From Mycobacterium sp. NS-7484 (GTDB lineage Bacteria; Actinomycetota; Actinomycetes; Mycobacteriales; Mycobacteriaceae): 53,850 nucleotides of DNA. The translations under genes and the position numbers were made by a program. The DNA is taken from the NCBI RefSeq assembly GCF_001953975.1, contig NZ_MBEJ01000009.1, forward strand, positions 1 through 53,850. The letters run 5' to 3'. This document shows, one piece after another, positions 30,861 to 38,758 of the stretch (the first letter of the stretch is position 1; each line of letters opens with the position of its first letter). The notes beneath the pieces are model-generated. The model was given only the letters and a program-made list of their open reading frames with translations, was not told where the DNA came from and ran no database searches.

Positions 30861-31535
30861 CTAGCCGCGCACGCTGGCCACCGCCTTACCGAGCAACTCG
30901 CGGGCCCGCTTCTCGTCCACCTTCGCCACCGGTTTGTCGGGCACCACCAAGGGATTGGCCGTAACGATCACCATGAAGGTGTCGAAACTGGCGACGTAGT
31001 TGTAGAGCTCGCCAGTGCGTGGCTTGCCGCCGATGACGGTCTGCACGATGCGGTGGGTGCCCACGGTGCGGGCCCCCTCGATCTGCGGGGCCTCGACCAC
31101 GTCCACCTGACCGCGAACCCCCTGCCCCAGGTACTTCACCTGCTTGCAGGCCTCACCCGGATCGTTGAGCGGGATCGCCTCGGAAGTCTCCACGGCCATC
31201 ACGATGAACCGGGTGCCCGCCCCCTCGGCCGTGGTGGCGGCCATGTTGCCCTTGAGCCCCTCGGGGAAGGACTGCCCCTCGGCGAACTTCGCACAGTCGG
31301 CCGGCTCGACCTTCACCCCGGGCGGCATCTTCTGCGGCGCCAGCATTTTCGGGTCGATTCCGGTCGGGGCGACATCGGTGACCTTGAACTCCGGACCGAA
31401 GTCCGAGCGCACCTTGGAGACGTTGGCGATGTCCGCGTTGGCGGACTCCGACTGATCGGATTGCCCGCAGGCGACCAATCCGGCGGCACAGACGAGGACA
31501 CCCGCGGTGGCGAGCGAGACTTTGCGGTTCGACAT
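30861..31535 (-). CDS. DUF5642-type lipoprotein (Rv0999-like)
   Basis: A 224-aa lipoprotein. The signal peptide is followed by lipobox LVAC with Cys near residue 23 (AAGLVACG), then a Ser-rich linker and a globular domain with DFGPEFKVTDV, GTRFIVMAVET and SFDTFMVIVTANPLV. Two Cys in the domain may pair (DCAKF, EACKQV). It lies convergent to the AlkB-like gene, 3 bp apart. The function is unknown. The gene upstream on the same strand is a diverged paralogue. Confidence 0.82.
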   Translation of the reverse strand: MSNRKVSLATAGVLVCAAGLVACGQSDQSESANADIANVSKVRSDFGPEFKVTDVAPTGIDPKMLAPQKMPPGVKVEPADCAKFAEGQSFPEGLKGNMAATTAEGAGTRFIVMAVETSEAIPLNDPGEACKQVKYLGQGVRGQVDVVEAPQIEGARTVGTHRIVQTVIGGKPRTGELYNYVASFDTFMVIVTANPLVVPDKPVAKVDEKRARELLGKAVASVRG

Positions 31536-31564
31536 CGCTGGTCAACTTACCCGGCGAGACCGAC

Positions 31565-32227
31565 TCAGCCCCGTAACGCCGAAACCGTTTTCACCAGCAG
31601 GTCGGAGGTGAATGCAGAGTCGAGCGCCGGCGTCGGCGCACCCGGATCGGTGATGACGGTGACGAACACGTGGTAGCCGGCCAGATCGGCGGTGAACGTA
31701 TCGGCATGCGACCGGGTCTCGGTGCCCCCTTCGACGACGGTGGTGACGGCCGTGGACATGCCCACCGTCGTCGCACCCGCGATCTGCGGGGCCGCGGCGG
31801 CGGTGACGGTTCCCGTCGAATGCCCGCCCGACACACTCCATCGGTCGCACGGCGCGGGGCCCGGCTCGCCCGGGATGCCACTGCGCTTCGCCACCGCTGC
31901 GTACACGATGCCGCCGGGACCCGACGCCGACCATCCGCGGGCGGCTTCGGTGTCGGGAGCCGCCGGCGTCGCGCACTCGGCCGGATCGGCAGCCCACTGC
32001 GGACCAAAACCCCACAGCGACACGGGGTTCGCCCGTGGCTCCAGAGCCACCACCTCATATCCGGGCGGCAGGTCGTATCGCACCCGGTCGATGCGGGCCG
32101 GGTTCACTGCCACGGCGTCGCCGCGCGACGGTGCCGGCGAGGACGTCGGCGTCGGTTCCGGCGTCGGGGCCGCCCCGCACGCCGCCACGCTCAGTGAAAG
32201 AGCCGCCCCGACGATGTAAAGCCGCAC
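31565..32227 (-). CDS. DUF5642-like lipoprotein, diverged paralogue
   Basis: A 220-aa lipoprotein with lipobox SVAACG (Cys near residue 17) and a Pro/Thr-rich linker. The domain has the same order of features as the neighbour: RVRYDLPPGYEVV, a Cys at AECATP, GGIVYAAVAKRSG, TVGMSTAVTTVV and GYHVFVTVITDPG. It probably arose by tandem duplication. It lies 29 bp upstream of the paralogue on the same strand, so they are likely one operon. Confidence 0.78.
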   Translation of the reverse strand: MRLYIVGAALSLSVAACGAAPTPEPTPTSSPAPSRGDAVAVNPARIDRVRYDLPPGYEVVALEPRANPVSLWGFGPQWAADPAECATPAAPDTEAARGWSASGPGGIVYAAVAKRSGIPGEPGPAPCDRWSVSGGHSTGTVTAAAAPQIAGATTVGMSTAVTTVVEGGTETRSHADTFTADLAGYHVFVTVITDPGAPTPALDSAFTSDLLVKTVSALRG

Positions 32228-32388
32228 GGCGCCTTGATACCACAGCTCTCACCAGGGCCGGGGCAGGGCATCGCCTGGAATCACCGAACACTTGCCTGCG
32301 CAACAGGACGCCGCCGGGAACTGCGTCTTTCCCCAGCCGAGGCGCAGGTGAACGTTTATCGTGCCATCAGTTGCGCCTCACCGTGGCG

Positions 32389-32402
32389 TCCAATCGATTG
32401 GA
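32389..32402. promoter_or_regulatory. 14-bp palindrome overlapping the ribosome site of the LpqN-like gene
   Basis: TCCAATCGATTGGA is a perfect palindrome ending 5 bp before the ATG at 32408. It contains the GGAG-type ribosome-binding bases on its right side, so a bound protein or RNA pairing there could affect initiation. Confidence 0.4.
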
Positions 32403-32407
32403 GACCG

Positions 32408-33118
32408 ATGACCACGTCACTGAGGGCAGGCGGAATCCCCGTCGCCGCCGTCGCGTTGGGGGTCATACTCGCCGGGTGCGGCGCGAAGACCGTCGAGGGC
32501 AACGCGACCGGGGCCGGTGGGGCCACCGAGACCAGCGAGACCAGTGTCGAGCCCACCAAGACCACGGCCGACGGCACGTCCACCCCGACAGCAGGGCATC
32601 AGTACACGATCGTCGACTACATCCGCGACAACGGCATCGTCGAAACCCCGGTGCACCGAGGCGACCCGGGCACACCGGCTTTGGAGCTGCCGATCCCCGA
32701 CGGTTGGGAGGACGCCAGCTCGTCGGCCCCCGATTGGGCTTGGGGCGCAATAGTATCCACCGACCCGGCGTACGCCGACGATCCGCCGTCGATCATCGCA
32801 TTGATGTCGAAGCTGACCGGCGACGTGGACCCGGCCAAGATCCTGGAGTACGCGCCGAACGAGATCAAGAACCTGCCGGGATATGAGAACCAGGGCGACG
32901 GCTCAGCCGGTGAACTCAGCGGGTACGAGGCGTTCCAGATCGGCGGCACGTACGTCAAAGACGGCGCCACCCGGCTGATTGCACAGAAGACCGTGGTGAT
33001 CCCCGGCTCCGACGGGTTGTTCGTGTTGCAGTTCAACGCCGATGGCACCGAGGAGCAGATGGGCACGCTGATGGATGCCACCTCCGCGATCGACGAACAC
33101 ACCGTCATCACCCCGTAG
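32408..33118 (+). CDS. LpqN/LpqT-family lipoprotein
   Basis: A 236-aa exported lipoprotein. The lipobox is ILAGC (Cys near 24), then a Thr/Ser-rich, probably glycosylated linker (~28-60), then the LpqN/T domain: YTIVDYIRDNGI, LPIPDGWED and LISGYEAF-like GELSGYEAFQIGGTYVKDG. It is the second member of the family in this window (the other is at 6232). It lies convergent to pat with an 8-bp gap. The role is unknown. Confidence 0.82.
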   Translation: MTTSLRAGGIPVAAVALGVILAGCGAKTVEGNATGAGGATETSETSVEPTKTTADGTSTPTAGHQYTIVDYIRDNGIVETPVHRGDPGTPALELPIPDGWEDASSSAPDWAWGAIVSTDPAYADDPPSIIALMSKLTGDVDPAKILEYAPNEIKNLPGYENQGDGSAGELSGYEAFQIGGTYVKDGATRLIAQKTVVIPGSDGLFVLQFNADGTEEQMGTLMDATSAIDEHTVITP

Positions 33119-33126
33119 CGACGTCC

Positions 33127-34128
33127 TCACTGGCTCACCGCCCGGATCACCTGCCGCGTAGCGTCTTTGATCTGCGCGGCCAACGCAGGATCGATGCTCA
33201 ACGAATCGACCGGGGGCACCGCGACGTCGGTGAGCACCACGCCCAGATCCTCGCGTTCCCACACCGCCCCGAGCCGGTCCAGGATTCGCCGCATGGCGTA
33301 GTTGTCGCTCAACACCCGCGCGGTAAACCGTTCGATTCCAAGGTAATCCGCCGACACCACTAGGGCGCTCATCAGGAAGGTGCCGATGCCGCGGCCCTGG
33401 TAGTCGTCCCCGACGGTGAATGCCACCTCCGCCGTCGTCGCGGCGTGCCCTTCCCGCACCACCCGGGCATCGGCGACGACTGGTCCCAACGCGCCCTCGG
33501 TCATCACCCAGACGAAGTGATCGGCGTAATCGACCTCGAACAGGTACTCCAGCAGCGCCTTGGTCGGCTTGCGCACGGATTGGAACCGCCGGTAGAGGGT
33601 CTCGCTGGAGAACTCGACCGGTCCGTTCATCGTCCGCTCCACGTCACCGGGCAGCACGGGTCGTAGATAGAACCAGTCACCGCCGCGCACCTGCACCGGG
33701 ATGGGCGTGATGAACGCCGCCAACCGCTGGCGGGCGATGCGCACCATCCGGTCGAACATCCCGGGCAGGTGCAGGATGGTTTCGAAGGCGTCGCGATCGC
33801 CGATCCACCCGGTCACCGGTTCGATGGCCGTCACGGTGGCTGTTCGCGCGGCATCCCGCAGTAGGGCGATCTCACCGACGATCAGGCCGGGCTCCAGCTC
33901 GGCGACGACGGCGTGGCCGTCGGGCCCGTCATGGACGACCTGCGCCCGCCCGGACGCGATCAGCATGAACGTCAGGGCCGGATCACCCTGGCGGATCAGC
34001 ACCTGGCCCGGCGCGGCCGACATCGGCCGCAGCAGCGCGGCCAGGGGCGCCAGCACGGATGGCCGGCATCCGGCGAAGAATTCCAGCGCCGCCAGATCGT
34101 CGGCACTGATCTCGGTCAGATCGGCCAC
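33127..34128 (-). CDS. pat: cAMP-dependent protein lysine acetyltransferase Pat
   Basis: A 333-aa fusion of an N-terminal cyclic-nucleotide-binding domain (residues ~12-145, with GEIALLRDAARTATVTA as the phosphate-binding cassette) and a C-terminal GNAT domain (~155-300, with DDYQGRGIGTFL as the acetyl-CoA loop). The family uses cAMP to activate acetylation of acyl-CoA synthetases and other metabolic enzymes. This is Rv0998/KATmt in M. tuberculosis. TAGCCT (minus, 34141-34136) is 7 nt before the GTG, so the mRNA is likely leaderless. It lies 34 bp downstream of modA. Confidence 0.95.
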   Translation of the reverse strand: MADLTEISADDLAALEFFAGCRPSVLAPLAALLRPMSAAPGQVLIRQGDPALTFMLIASGRAQVVHDGPDGHAVVAELEPGLIVGEIALLRDAARTATVTAIEPVTGWIGDRDAFETILHLPGMFDRMVRIARQRLAAFITPIPVQVRGGDWFYLRPVLPGDVERTMNGPVEFSSETLYRRFQSVRKPTKALLEYLFEVDYADHFVWVMTEGALGPVVADARVVREGHAATTAEVAFTVGDDYQGRGIGTFLMSALVVSADYLGIERFTARVLSDNYAMRRILDRLGAVWEREDLGVVLTDVAVPPVDSLSIDPALAAQIKDATRQVIRAVSQ

Positions 34129-34162
34129 GTCTCCCAGGCTACGACGCAGGGCGCAGGCTCAG

Positions 34163-34936
34163 TCAGGGCTTGGCGAAGCCGGCCTGCCCGAGCGCCTTCT
34201 GACCCGCCTCCCCGGTCACCAGGTCGACGAAACGCCGCGCCTGCTCGGCCTGCTCGGACTGCTTGAGCACCGCGATGGGATAGGTGTTGACGGCTTGGGC
34301 GGCCTCGGGGAATGCCACGCTGGTGACCTTGTCCCCGGCGTCGGCCGCGTCGGTGACGTAGACCAGGCCGGCGTCGGCCTGTCCGCTGGTCACCTTGCCC
34401 AGCACGTCGGTGACCGAGTTCTCCTCGCTGACCGGCGACAGCGTGACCCCGGTGGCCTTCTCGACCTTTTCGGTGGCGCCGCCACAGGGCACCGGCGGGG
34501 CGCACACCACCACGCTGAGCCCCGACTGGGCCAGATCGGCAAATGCCTTGATGCCCTTGGGGTTTCCCGGCGCCACGGCGATGGTGAGGGTGTTGGTGGC
34601 GAAGTTGACCGGCGTACCCTCGACCAGGCCTGCGGCCACCGCCTTGTCCATGTTCCGGGTGTCGGCGGAGGCGAACACGTCGGCGTCGGCGCCCTGGGTC
34701 AGCTGGGTGACGAGGTCCGACGATCCGGCGAACGAGAATTCGACCGAGGCGCCGGGGTTATCGGTTTCGAACTGTTCGGCGATCTCGGTGAAGGCCGATT
34801 TCAGTGAAGCGGCCGCGAACACCGTGATCGTCGCGCCCTCTGGAGACGAGGCGTCCTCGGCGGACGTACAGCCACCGATCAGGGCCGTCACCGTCGCTAC
34901 ACCGAGAACGAGGGCGAGCTTGCGGGTTCGGATCAT
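34163..34936 (-). CDS. modA: Molybdate-binding lipoprotein ModA
   Basis: A 257-aa periplasmic substrate-binding protein. Lipobox LIGGC lies near residue 23, then the type II fold: ITVFAAASLKSAFTEIA, FSFAGSSDLVTQL, DVFASADTRNMD and SEENSVTDVLGKVTSGQADAGLVY. Ser residues in AAASL and AGSSD fit oxyanion binding. No modB permease or modC ATPase is adjacent, which is unusual; the transporter may be encoded elsewhere. The ATG overlaps the end of the upstream regulator by 4 bp. Confidence 0.92.
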   Translation of the reverse strand: MIRTRKLALVLGVATVTALIGGCTSAEDASSPEGATITVFAAASLKSAFTEIAEQFETDNPGASVEFSFAGSSDLVTQLTQGADADVFASADTRNMDKAVAAGLVEGTPVNFATNTLTIAVAPGNPKGIKAFADLAQSGLSVVVCAPPVPCGGATEKVEKATGVTLSPVSEENSVTDVLGKVTSGQADAGLVYVTDAADAGDKVTSVAFPEAAQAVNTYPIAVLKQSEQAEQARRFVDLVTGEAGQKALGQAGFAKP

Positions 34937-35340
34937 GATTGCCCTTTCGGGGTTTCGACGATCACCGTCGTGGCCTTGACCACCGCGACCGCGACGCTGC
35001 CGGGTTCGAGGCCGAGTTCACGCACCGCCTGACTACTCATCAGCGACACCACGGTGAACGGACCACATTGCATTTCGACCTGGGCCATCACCTGATCGGT
35101 GAGGACGTCGGTGACCAGGCCGACGAAGCGGTTGCGCGCCGAGCTGCCGATGCCCAGCGGATCCTTGGGTGCCGCAGCGGTATTGGCGCGGGCGAAGGCG
35201 GCCAGTGCAGCGCCGTCGATCACCTTGCGCCCGGAGTCGTCGAGATGGGCCGGCAGCGACCCGTCGTCGATCCAGCGCCGCACGGTGTCGTCACTGACGC
35301 CCAACAGTTCGGCCGCCTCGCGGACCCGGATGTCTGGCAC
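34933..35340 (-). CDS. MerR-like HTH plus TOBE/mop-domain molybdate regulator
   Basis: A 135-aa protein. An N-terminal excisionase/MerR-type HTH (IRVREAAELLGVSDDTVRRWIDDGSLP) joins a single molybdenum-binding TOBE (mop) domain (~60-130: ARNRFVGLVTDVLTDQVMAQVEM and ELGLEPGSVAVAVVKATTVIVE). It resembles actinobacterial ModE-like regulators that control molybdate uptake, and it is translationally coupled to modA. The GTG at 35340 lies 6 nt after TACGCT (minus, 35352-35347), so the mRNA is likely leaderless. Upstream TATCGGCCGGATA (35351-35363) is a near-palindromic candidate operator. Confidence 0.85.
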   Translation of the reverse strand: MPDIRVREAAELLGVSDDTVRRWIDDGSLPAHLDDSGRKVIDGAALAAFARANTAAAPKDPLGIGSSARNRFVGLVTDVLTDQVMAQVEMQCGPFTVVSLMSSQAVRELGLEPGSVAVAVVKATTVIVETPKGQS

Positions 35341-35482
35341 GTCGACAGCGTATCGGCCGGATATCCCCCAAACAACCGTAAACACGGAGAATTAGCCGCC
35401 CCTGAACCGCATTTGCGGTCTTGACCGCCCAGGTGGCGGACTGCTAAGCAGGTGCTCAGCATTCGACGACGAAGGGAACCAT

Positions 35483-36940
35483 ATGGCACTGCAGACGGTT
35501 TTGGAAGAGCTCCGCAACCGGCCCGGGACCGGCGAGACCATTCCGGTCATCGACCCCGCGACCGAGGAGCAGATCACCGAGTTCCGAGACTGCGGGAGCG
35601 ACGCGGTCGACGAGGCCGTGGCCGCCGCGAAGGCCGCCTATCAATCCGGGGTGTGGACCGACATCCCCGCCCGCCAGCGCGCCAAAGTGCTGTGGAAGCT
35701 GGGCGATCTGATCGACGAGCACGCCAAGGAATTCGCCGAGCTGGAATCGCTGGACGCCGGGATGCCCCCGATGCAGGCCGAGATGATCGTCTCCACGTGT
35801 GCGGAGTTCTTCCGCTACTACGCCGGCTGGTGTACCAAGCTCAACGGCAGCAGCTACCAGGTGCAGATGGAGGGCGGCGTCAACAGCAACTACTCCAACC
35901 TGCACGCCTACACCACCAAAGAGCCGTACGGCGTGGTCGGCCTGATCTACCCGTGGAACGGCCCACTGTTCAACGCCTGCGCGAAGATCGCCCCGGCCCT
36001 GGCCGCCGGTTGCTCCAGCGTCGTCAAGCCCGCCGAAGAGACCCCGCTGTCGGCGGTGCTGCTGGAGCGGCTGATCGGTGAGGCGGGCGTGCCCGACGGC
36101 GTGGCGAACTTCGTCATCGGCTACGGCGCGACCGCGGGGGCCGCGATCACCGCGCACCCCGACGTCGAGAAGGTGGCTTTCACCGGCTCGACCGAGGTCG
36201 GCAAGCAGATCATGCGGGACTCGGCGGACAACCTGAAGAAGGTGACCCTGGAGCTGGGCGGTAAATCCCCGGTGCTGATCTACGAAGACGCCGACCTCGA
36301 CATGGCGATCATGATGGCCTCGATGGGCATCTTCGTGCACTCGGGGCAGGGCTGCGTGTGCGGGTCACGAATCTTTGTGCAGCGCAGCGTCTATGAACGC
36401 GTCGTACAAGGTATCGCGATGATCGGAGACAACTTGGTGCTGGGCGGCCCCAAGGACGAGGGCGCCATGATCAGCCCGCTGGTCAGCCAGAAGCAGCTCG
36501 ACCGCGTGCTCGGCTACATCGAACAGGGCAAGCGCGACGGCGCCGAAATCGTCTCCGGCGGTTACCGATTGGACCGCAAGGGCTACTTCGTCAAGCCCAC
36601 CGTGGTCACCAACGTCGACCCGACCACCAGCCGCCTGTACAAGGAGGAGATCTTCGGTCCGGTCGTCACGATCCTGCCGTTCGACGACGACGATGAGGCC
36701 GTCGCGATGGCGAACGACACCAGCTACGGTCTGGCTGCCACCGTCTGGACCACCAACCTGGCCCGTGCGCACAGCCTCGGTAAGCGTCTGCAGGCCGGCA
36801 TGGTCGGGCTGAACTGCCAGCTGACCTTCGACCACAACGTGCCGTTCGGCGGCTACAAGCAGTCGGGCATCGGAAAGGAGTTCGGTTACGAAGGCATCGA
36901 CGGCTATCTCAAGACCAAGTCGATCTGGGCGCAGCTGTAG
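35483..36940 (+). CDS. NAD(P)-dependent aldehyde dehydrogenase
   Basis: A 485-aa ALDH. The Asn of YPWNGPLF, the cofactor loop FTGSTEVGKQI, the general base in LELGGKSP and the catalytic Cys291 in GQGCVCGSR are all present, as is the late motif EIFGPVVTILPF. It is closest in feel to phenylacetaldehyde/betaine-aldehyde-type enzymes; the substrate is not deducible. GAAGGGA precedes the ATG at 35483. It stands alone, between the mod genes and a convergent type VII substrate pair. Confidence 0.92.
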   Translation: MALQTVLEELRNRPGTGETIPVIDPATEEQITEFRDCGSDAVDEAVAAAKAAYQSGVWTDIPARQRAKVLWKLGDLIDEHAKEFAELESLDAGMPPMQAEMIVSTCAEFFRYYAGWCTKLNGSSYQVQMEGGVNSNYSNLHAYTTKEPYGVVGLIYPWNGPLFNACAKIAPALAAGCSSVVKPAEETPLSAVLLERLIGEAGVPDGVANFVIGYGATAGAAITAHPDVEKVAFTGSTEVGKQIMRDSADNLKKVTLELGGKSPVLIYEDADLDMAIMMASMGIFVHSGQGCVCGSRIFVQRSVYERVVQGIAMIGDNLVLGGPKDEGAMISPLVSQKQLDRVLGYIEQGKRDGAEIVSGGYRLDRKGYFVKPTVVTNVDPTTSRLYKEEIFGPVVTILPFDDDDEAVAMANDTSYGLAATVWTTNLARAHSLGKRLQAGMVGLNCQLTFDHNVPFGGYKQSGIGKEFGYEGIDGYLKTKSIWAQL

Positions 36941-36965
36941 ACCGGCCGGATCACACCGCGATACC

Positions 36966-37520
36966 TCACACCGAAAATGAGACGTCGGCGAGCTCGAGGG
37001 CCTTGTCCTCGAGCCGCTGACCCAGATAGATGTCGGCCTGGGTGAGCCGCTCGGAGTACCACCGGATGTCCTCGGCGTGTTCCCGCGAGGCCGTGTACCT
37101 GGTGGCCAGCGTGGTCACATCGATGCGACGGGTGTCACGCACCTTCAGATCCTCGGACACATGAAACCCGTCCGCCTCGGCCGCGGCGATCGCGTCGAGC
37201 ACCTGCGCCACGGCCAACCGGATGTCCCGGCAGCCGTTTTCGGCGATCTCAGCGGCCTCGCGCTGGATATCCCCCTGCTTGCGCACCACCGCGGCATCGG
37301 TGGACACCCGCTCGCGCGCAGCTTCGCTGGCCGCTCCGGACCACTCCGACCCCCCGGGTGCGCACATGTTCTGCCGATGCCATTCGAACAGTTCCTCGGA
37401 CTCGGCGGCAGATTGCCGCCAGCGGGACGCTGCCTCCGCGAGATACGTTGTGTCCCAACCCTCTAGCTGGGAACGGGTCAGCACTTCACTCATCGGTTCG
37501 GTGGCAGCAACGTAGCTCAC
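36966..37520 (-). CDS. WXG-like helical protein, probable type VII secretion substrate partner
   Basis: A 184-aa, nearly all-helical protein without a signal peptide. LEGWDTTYLAEAASRWRQSA and the WSG motif in SEWSGAASEAARERV (near residue 60) look like a WXG100-type hairpin, followed by a second helical bundle. It resembles the N-terminal module of large mycobacterial ESX effector or toxin proteins, but stops at VSFSV without an effector domain. It may be a truncated effector or a stand-alone partner. The GTG at 37520 overlaps the stop of the EspC-like gene (GTGA). Confidence 0.6.
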   Translation of the reverse strand: MSYVAATEPMSEVLTRSQLEGWDTTYLAEAASRWRQSAAESEELFEWHRQNMCAPGGSEWSGAASEAARERVSTDAAVVRKQGDIQREAAEIAENGCRDIRLAVAQVLDAIAAAEADGFHVSEDLKVRDTRRIDVTTLATRYTASREHAEDIRWYSERLTQADIYLGQRLEDKALELADVSFSV

Positions 37521-37792
37521 ATCGACTCCGCCACGCCTCCGGCGGACTGTTCGTCGATCGCGTCATATCGACCGGCGGCGGCAGACAAATCTCCAGCCTG
37601 CGCACTGACGCGTCCCGACTGCATGGTGCGCACAGACACCACCGCGGAATCCATCGCCGCTACCCCGCTGGAACTCGGGTAGCCCCCGGTGCCGGGCCCG
37701 GCCGGCGCTGCCGCCAATTCGACAGCAATCATTTCGCTGCTAGTGGCCCCCGCACGAAGCGCCCCCGGGTCCACTCTCAGATCGTTTGCCAT
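37517..37792 (-). CDS. EspC-like (DUF2580) type VII secretion target protein
   Basis: A 91-aa helical protein opening with MANDLRVDPGALRAGA, typical of the ESX-associated DUF2580/EspC group. The C-terminal part holds the T7SS signal YxxxD as Y76-DAI-D80 (RYDAIDEQ). It is translationally coupled to the larger WXG-like gene, as heterodimeric ESX substrates usually are. No ESX secretion machinery lies in this window. The ATG at 37792 is the conserved start; the upstream ATG at 37846 adds a non-family extension. Confidence 0.72.
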   Translation of the reverse strand: MANDLRVDPGALRAGATSSEMIAVELAAAPAGPGTGGYPSSSGVAAMDSAVVSVRTMQSGRVSAQAGDLSAAAGRYDAIDEQSAGGVAESM

Positions 37793-37942
37793 AGCAATCC
37801 CCCAACTGGCCAATCTGCACCCCGAGGCTAACCGATTTGGCTCCACTTTTTTTGAAGTCGGCCGAGGGGCTGAGCAAGTATGCCATTGGGGACTGGCACC
37901 GACAACGACCGGGTACGACTCCTACCGGCCATCCGTTGGCCA

Positions 37943-38195
37943 TCAACCGGCCATCGTCAAGCCCCCACGGACACTGAGTACTTGGCCAGTGATGAGGCTG
38001 GCATCGTCTGATGCGAAGAAGAGCACAGCCTTGGCGACCTCCTCCGGTTCCGCGAGCCGGCGGAACGGGATGGCCCTGATCAGGCCCTCACGAACCTGGT
38101 CCGGCAGCGGCACGAACATCGGCGTGTCGGTCGGTCTGGGGCAAACACACCCGCCCGGCATCGCTGGCAATGTTGATGATCTTTGCCGTGGCGCC
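37943..38195 (-). pseudogene. Remnant of a short-chain dehydrogenase (C-terminal end with internal deletion)
   Basis: The minus strand encodes TDTPMFVPLP, then LIRAIPFRRLAEPEEVAKAV and SDDASLITGQVLSVRGG to a stop at 37943, a typical SDR C-terminus. In another frame just upstream (~38145-38195) it encodes AKIINIASDAGRV, the SDR strand with the catalytic Ser. The YxxxK segment between them is missing and the frame shifts, so the gene is dead. The N-terminal half is absent, replaced by opposite-strand enoyl-CoA hydratase sequence. Confidence 0.75.
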
Positions 38196-38344
38196 GGCGT
38201 GTCAGAGCGCGTCGCGACGCCGGCCCGATCTTCGAGCAGTCCGCGGCCTACGAGATGTTGACCTTCCTGGGCCCCGATGTCGTGGAGGGCTATACCGCCC
38301 TGCGGGAAAAACGCCCGCCGCAATTCCCGTCGGCGCAGGACTGA
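38195..38344 (+). pseudogene. C-terminal remnant of an enoyl-CoA hydratase/isomerase-like gene
   Basis: The plus-strand frame reads ARRDAGPIFEQSAAYEMLTF, then GPDVVEGYTALREKRPPQFP and a stop at 38342-38344. This is the usual crotonase-family C-terminus (helical tail and PPxFP end). There is no N-terminal part; the sequence joins directly to the SDR remnant. Together they mark a deletion or recombination junction near 38195. Confidence 0.65.
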
Positions 38345-38370
38345 GTGGAGCGGGATCCATCCCCGCACAT

Positions 38371-38391
38371 TTGTATTCGTTTGTATTACAA
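38371..38391. promoter_or_regulatory. Repeated operator-like TTGTATT sites before the RHH module
   Basis: TTGTATT at 38371 repeats at 38381, exactly 10 bp apart; the second copy forms the palindrome TTGTATTACAA (38381-38391). AT-rich helical-phase repeats like this are typical operators of ribbon-helix-helix antitoxins. It lies 8 bp upstream of the 41-aa ORF. Confidence 0.5.
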
Positions 38392-38398
38392 TGTTTCG

Positions 38399-38524
38399 GT
38401 GGGCCACGAGCTGTTCGATCTGCCACTCGCCCCGTCCCGTAACGGCGACCCCAAGCGATGCCGGCCCATCGGCTGCTATCAAGCGTCCAAATATCTCGCT
38501 GACGAATACCGGAGAGACAGATGA
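38399..38524 (+). CDS. 41-aa ORF coupled to the RHH gene, possible toxin-antitoxin partner
   Basis: A GTG-started frame of 41 codons begins MGHELFDLPLAPSRN and ends YQASKYLADEYRRDR. It starts 8 bp after the operator-like repeats and its stop overlaps the RHH ATG (ATGA), so coupled translation is likely. It has no recognisable domain; two Cys and a basic C-terminus are the main features. Operator, small ORF and RHH gene together look like a type II toxin-antitoxin layout, but a 41-aa toxin would be unusual. It could also be a leader peptide. Confidence 0.45.
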   Translation: MGHELFDLPLAPSRNGDPKRCRPIGCYQASKYLADEYRRDR

Positions 38525-38742
38525 CTCAACCCATGAATCCCGACGAGGAATACGAGTTCTACGCGCAATCAGAGAATCAGGAACCTCAAGGACCGGGACG
38601 CCGCCGGCTCACTTCCACCGTGCCAGTTCGCTTTCCACCTGAACTCCTGGAACAGGTGCGTGCTGCCGCGGCGGCCGACGACCGCTCTGTATCGTCCTGG
38701 ATCCGCCGTGCGGTCGAGCACGAGCTGCGCCATCCCGCTTGA
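38521..38742 (+). CDS. Ribbon-helix-helix (CopG-type) DNA-binding protein
   Basis: A 73-aa protein. After an acidic N-terminus, LTSTVPVRFPPELLEQVRAA gives the RHH beta strand and first helix, and SVSSWIRRAVEHELR the second helix. This is the size and fold of antitoxins or small repressors. It probably binds the TTGTATT repeats upstream. No known toxin gene follows: the next gene is on the opposite strand 16 bp away. So it is either an orphan antitoxin or the partner of the coupled 41-aa ORF. Confidence 0.75.
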   Translation: MTQPMNPDEEYEFYAQSENQEPQGPGRRRLTSTVPVRFPPELLEQVRAAAAADDRSVSSWIRRAVEHELRHPA

Positions 38743-38758
38743 TTCGCAGCTCACCTCG

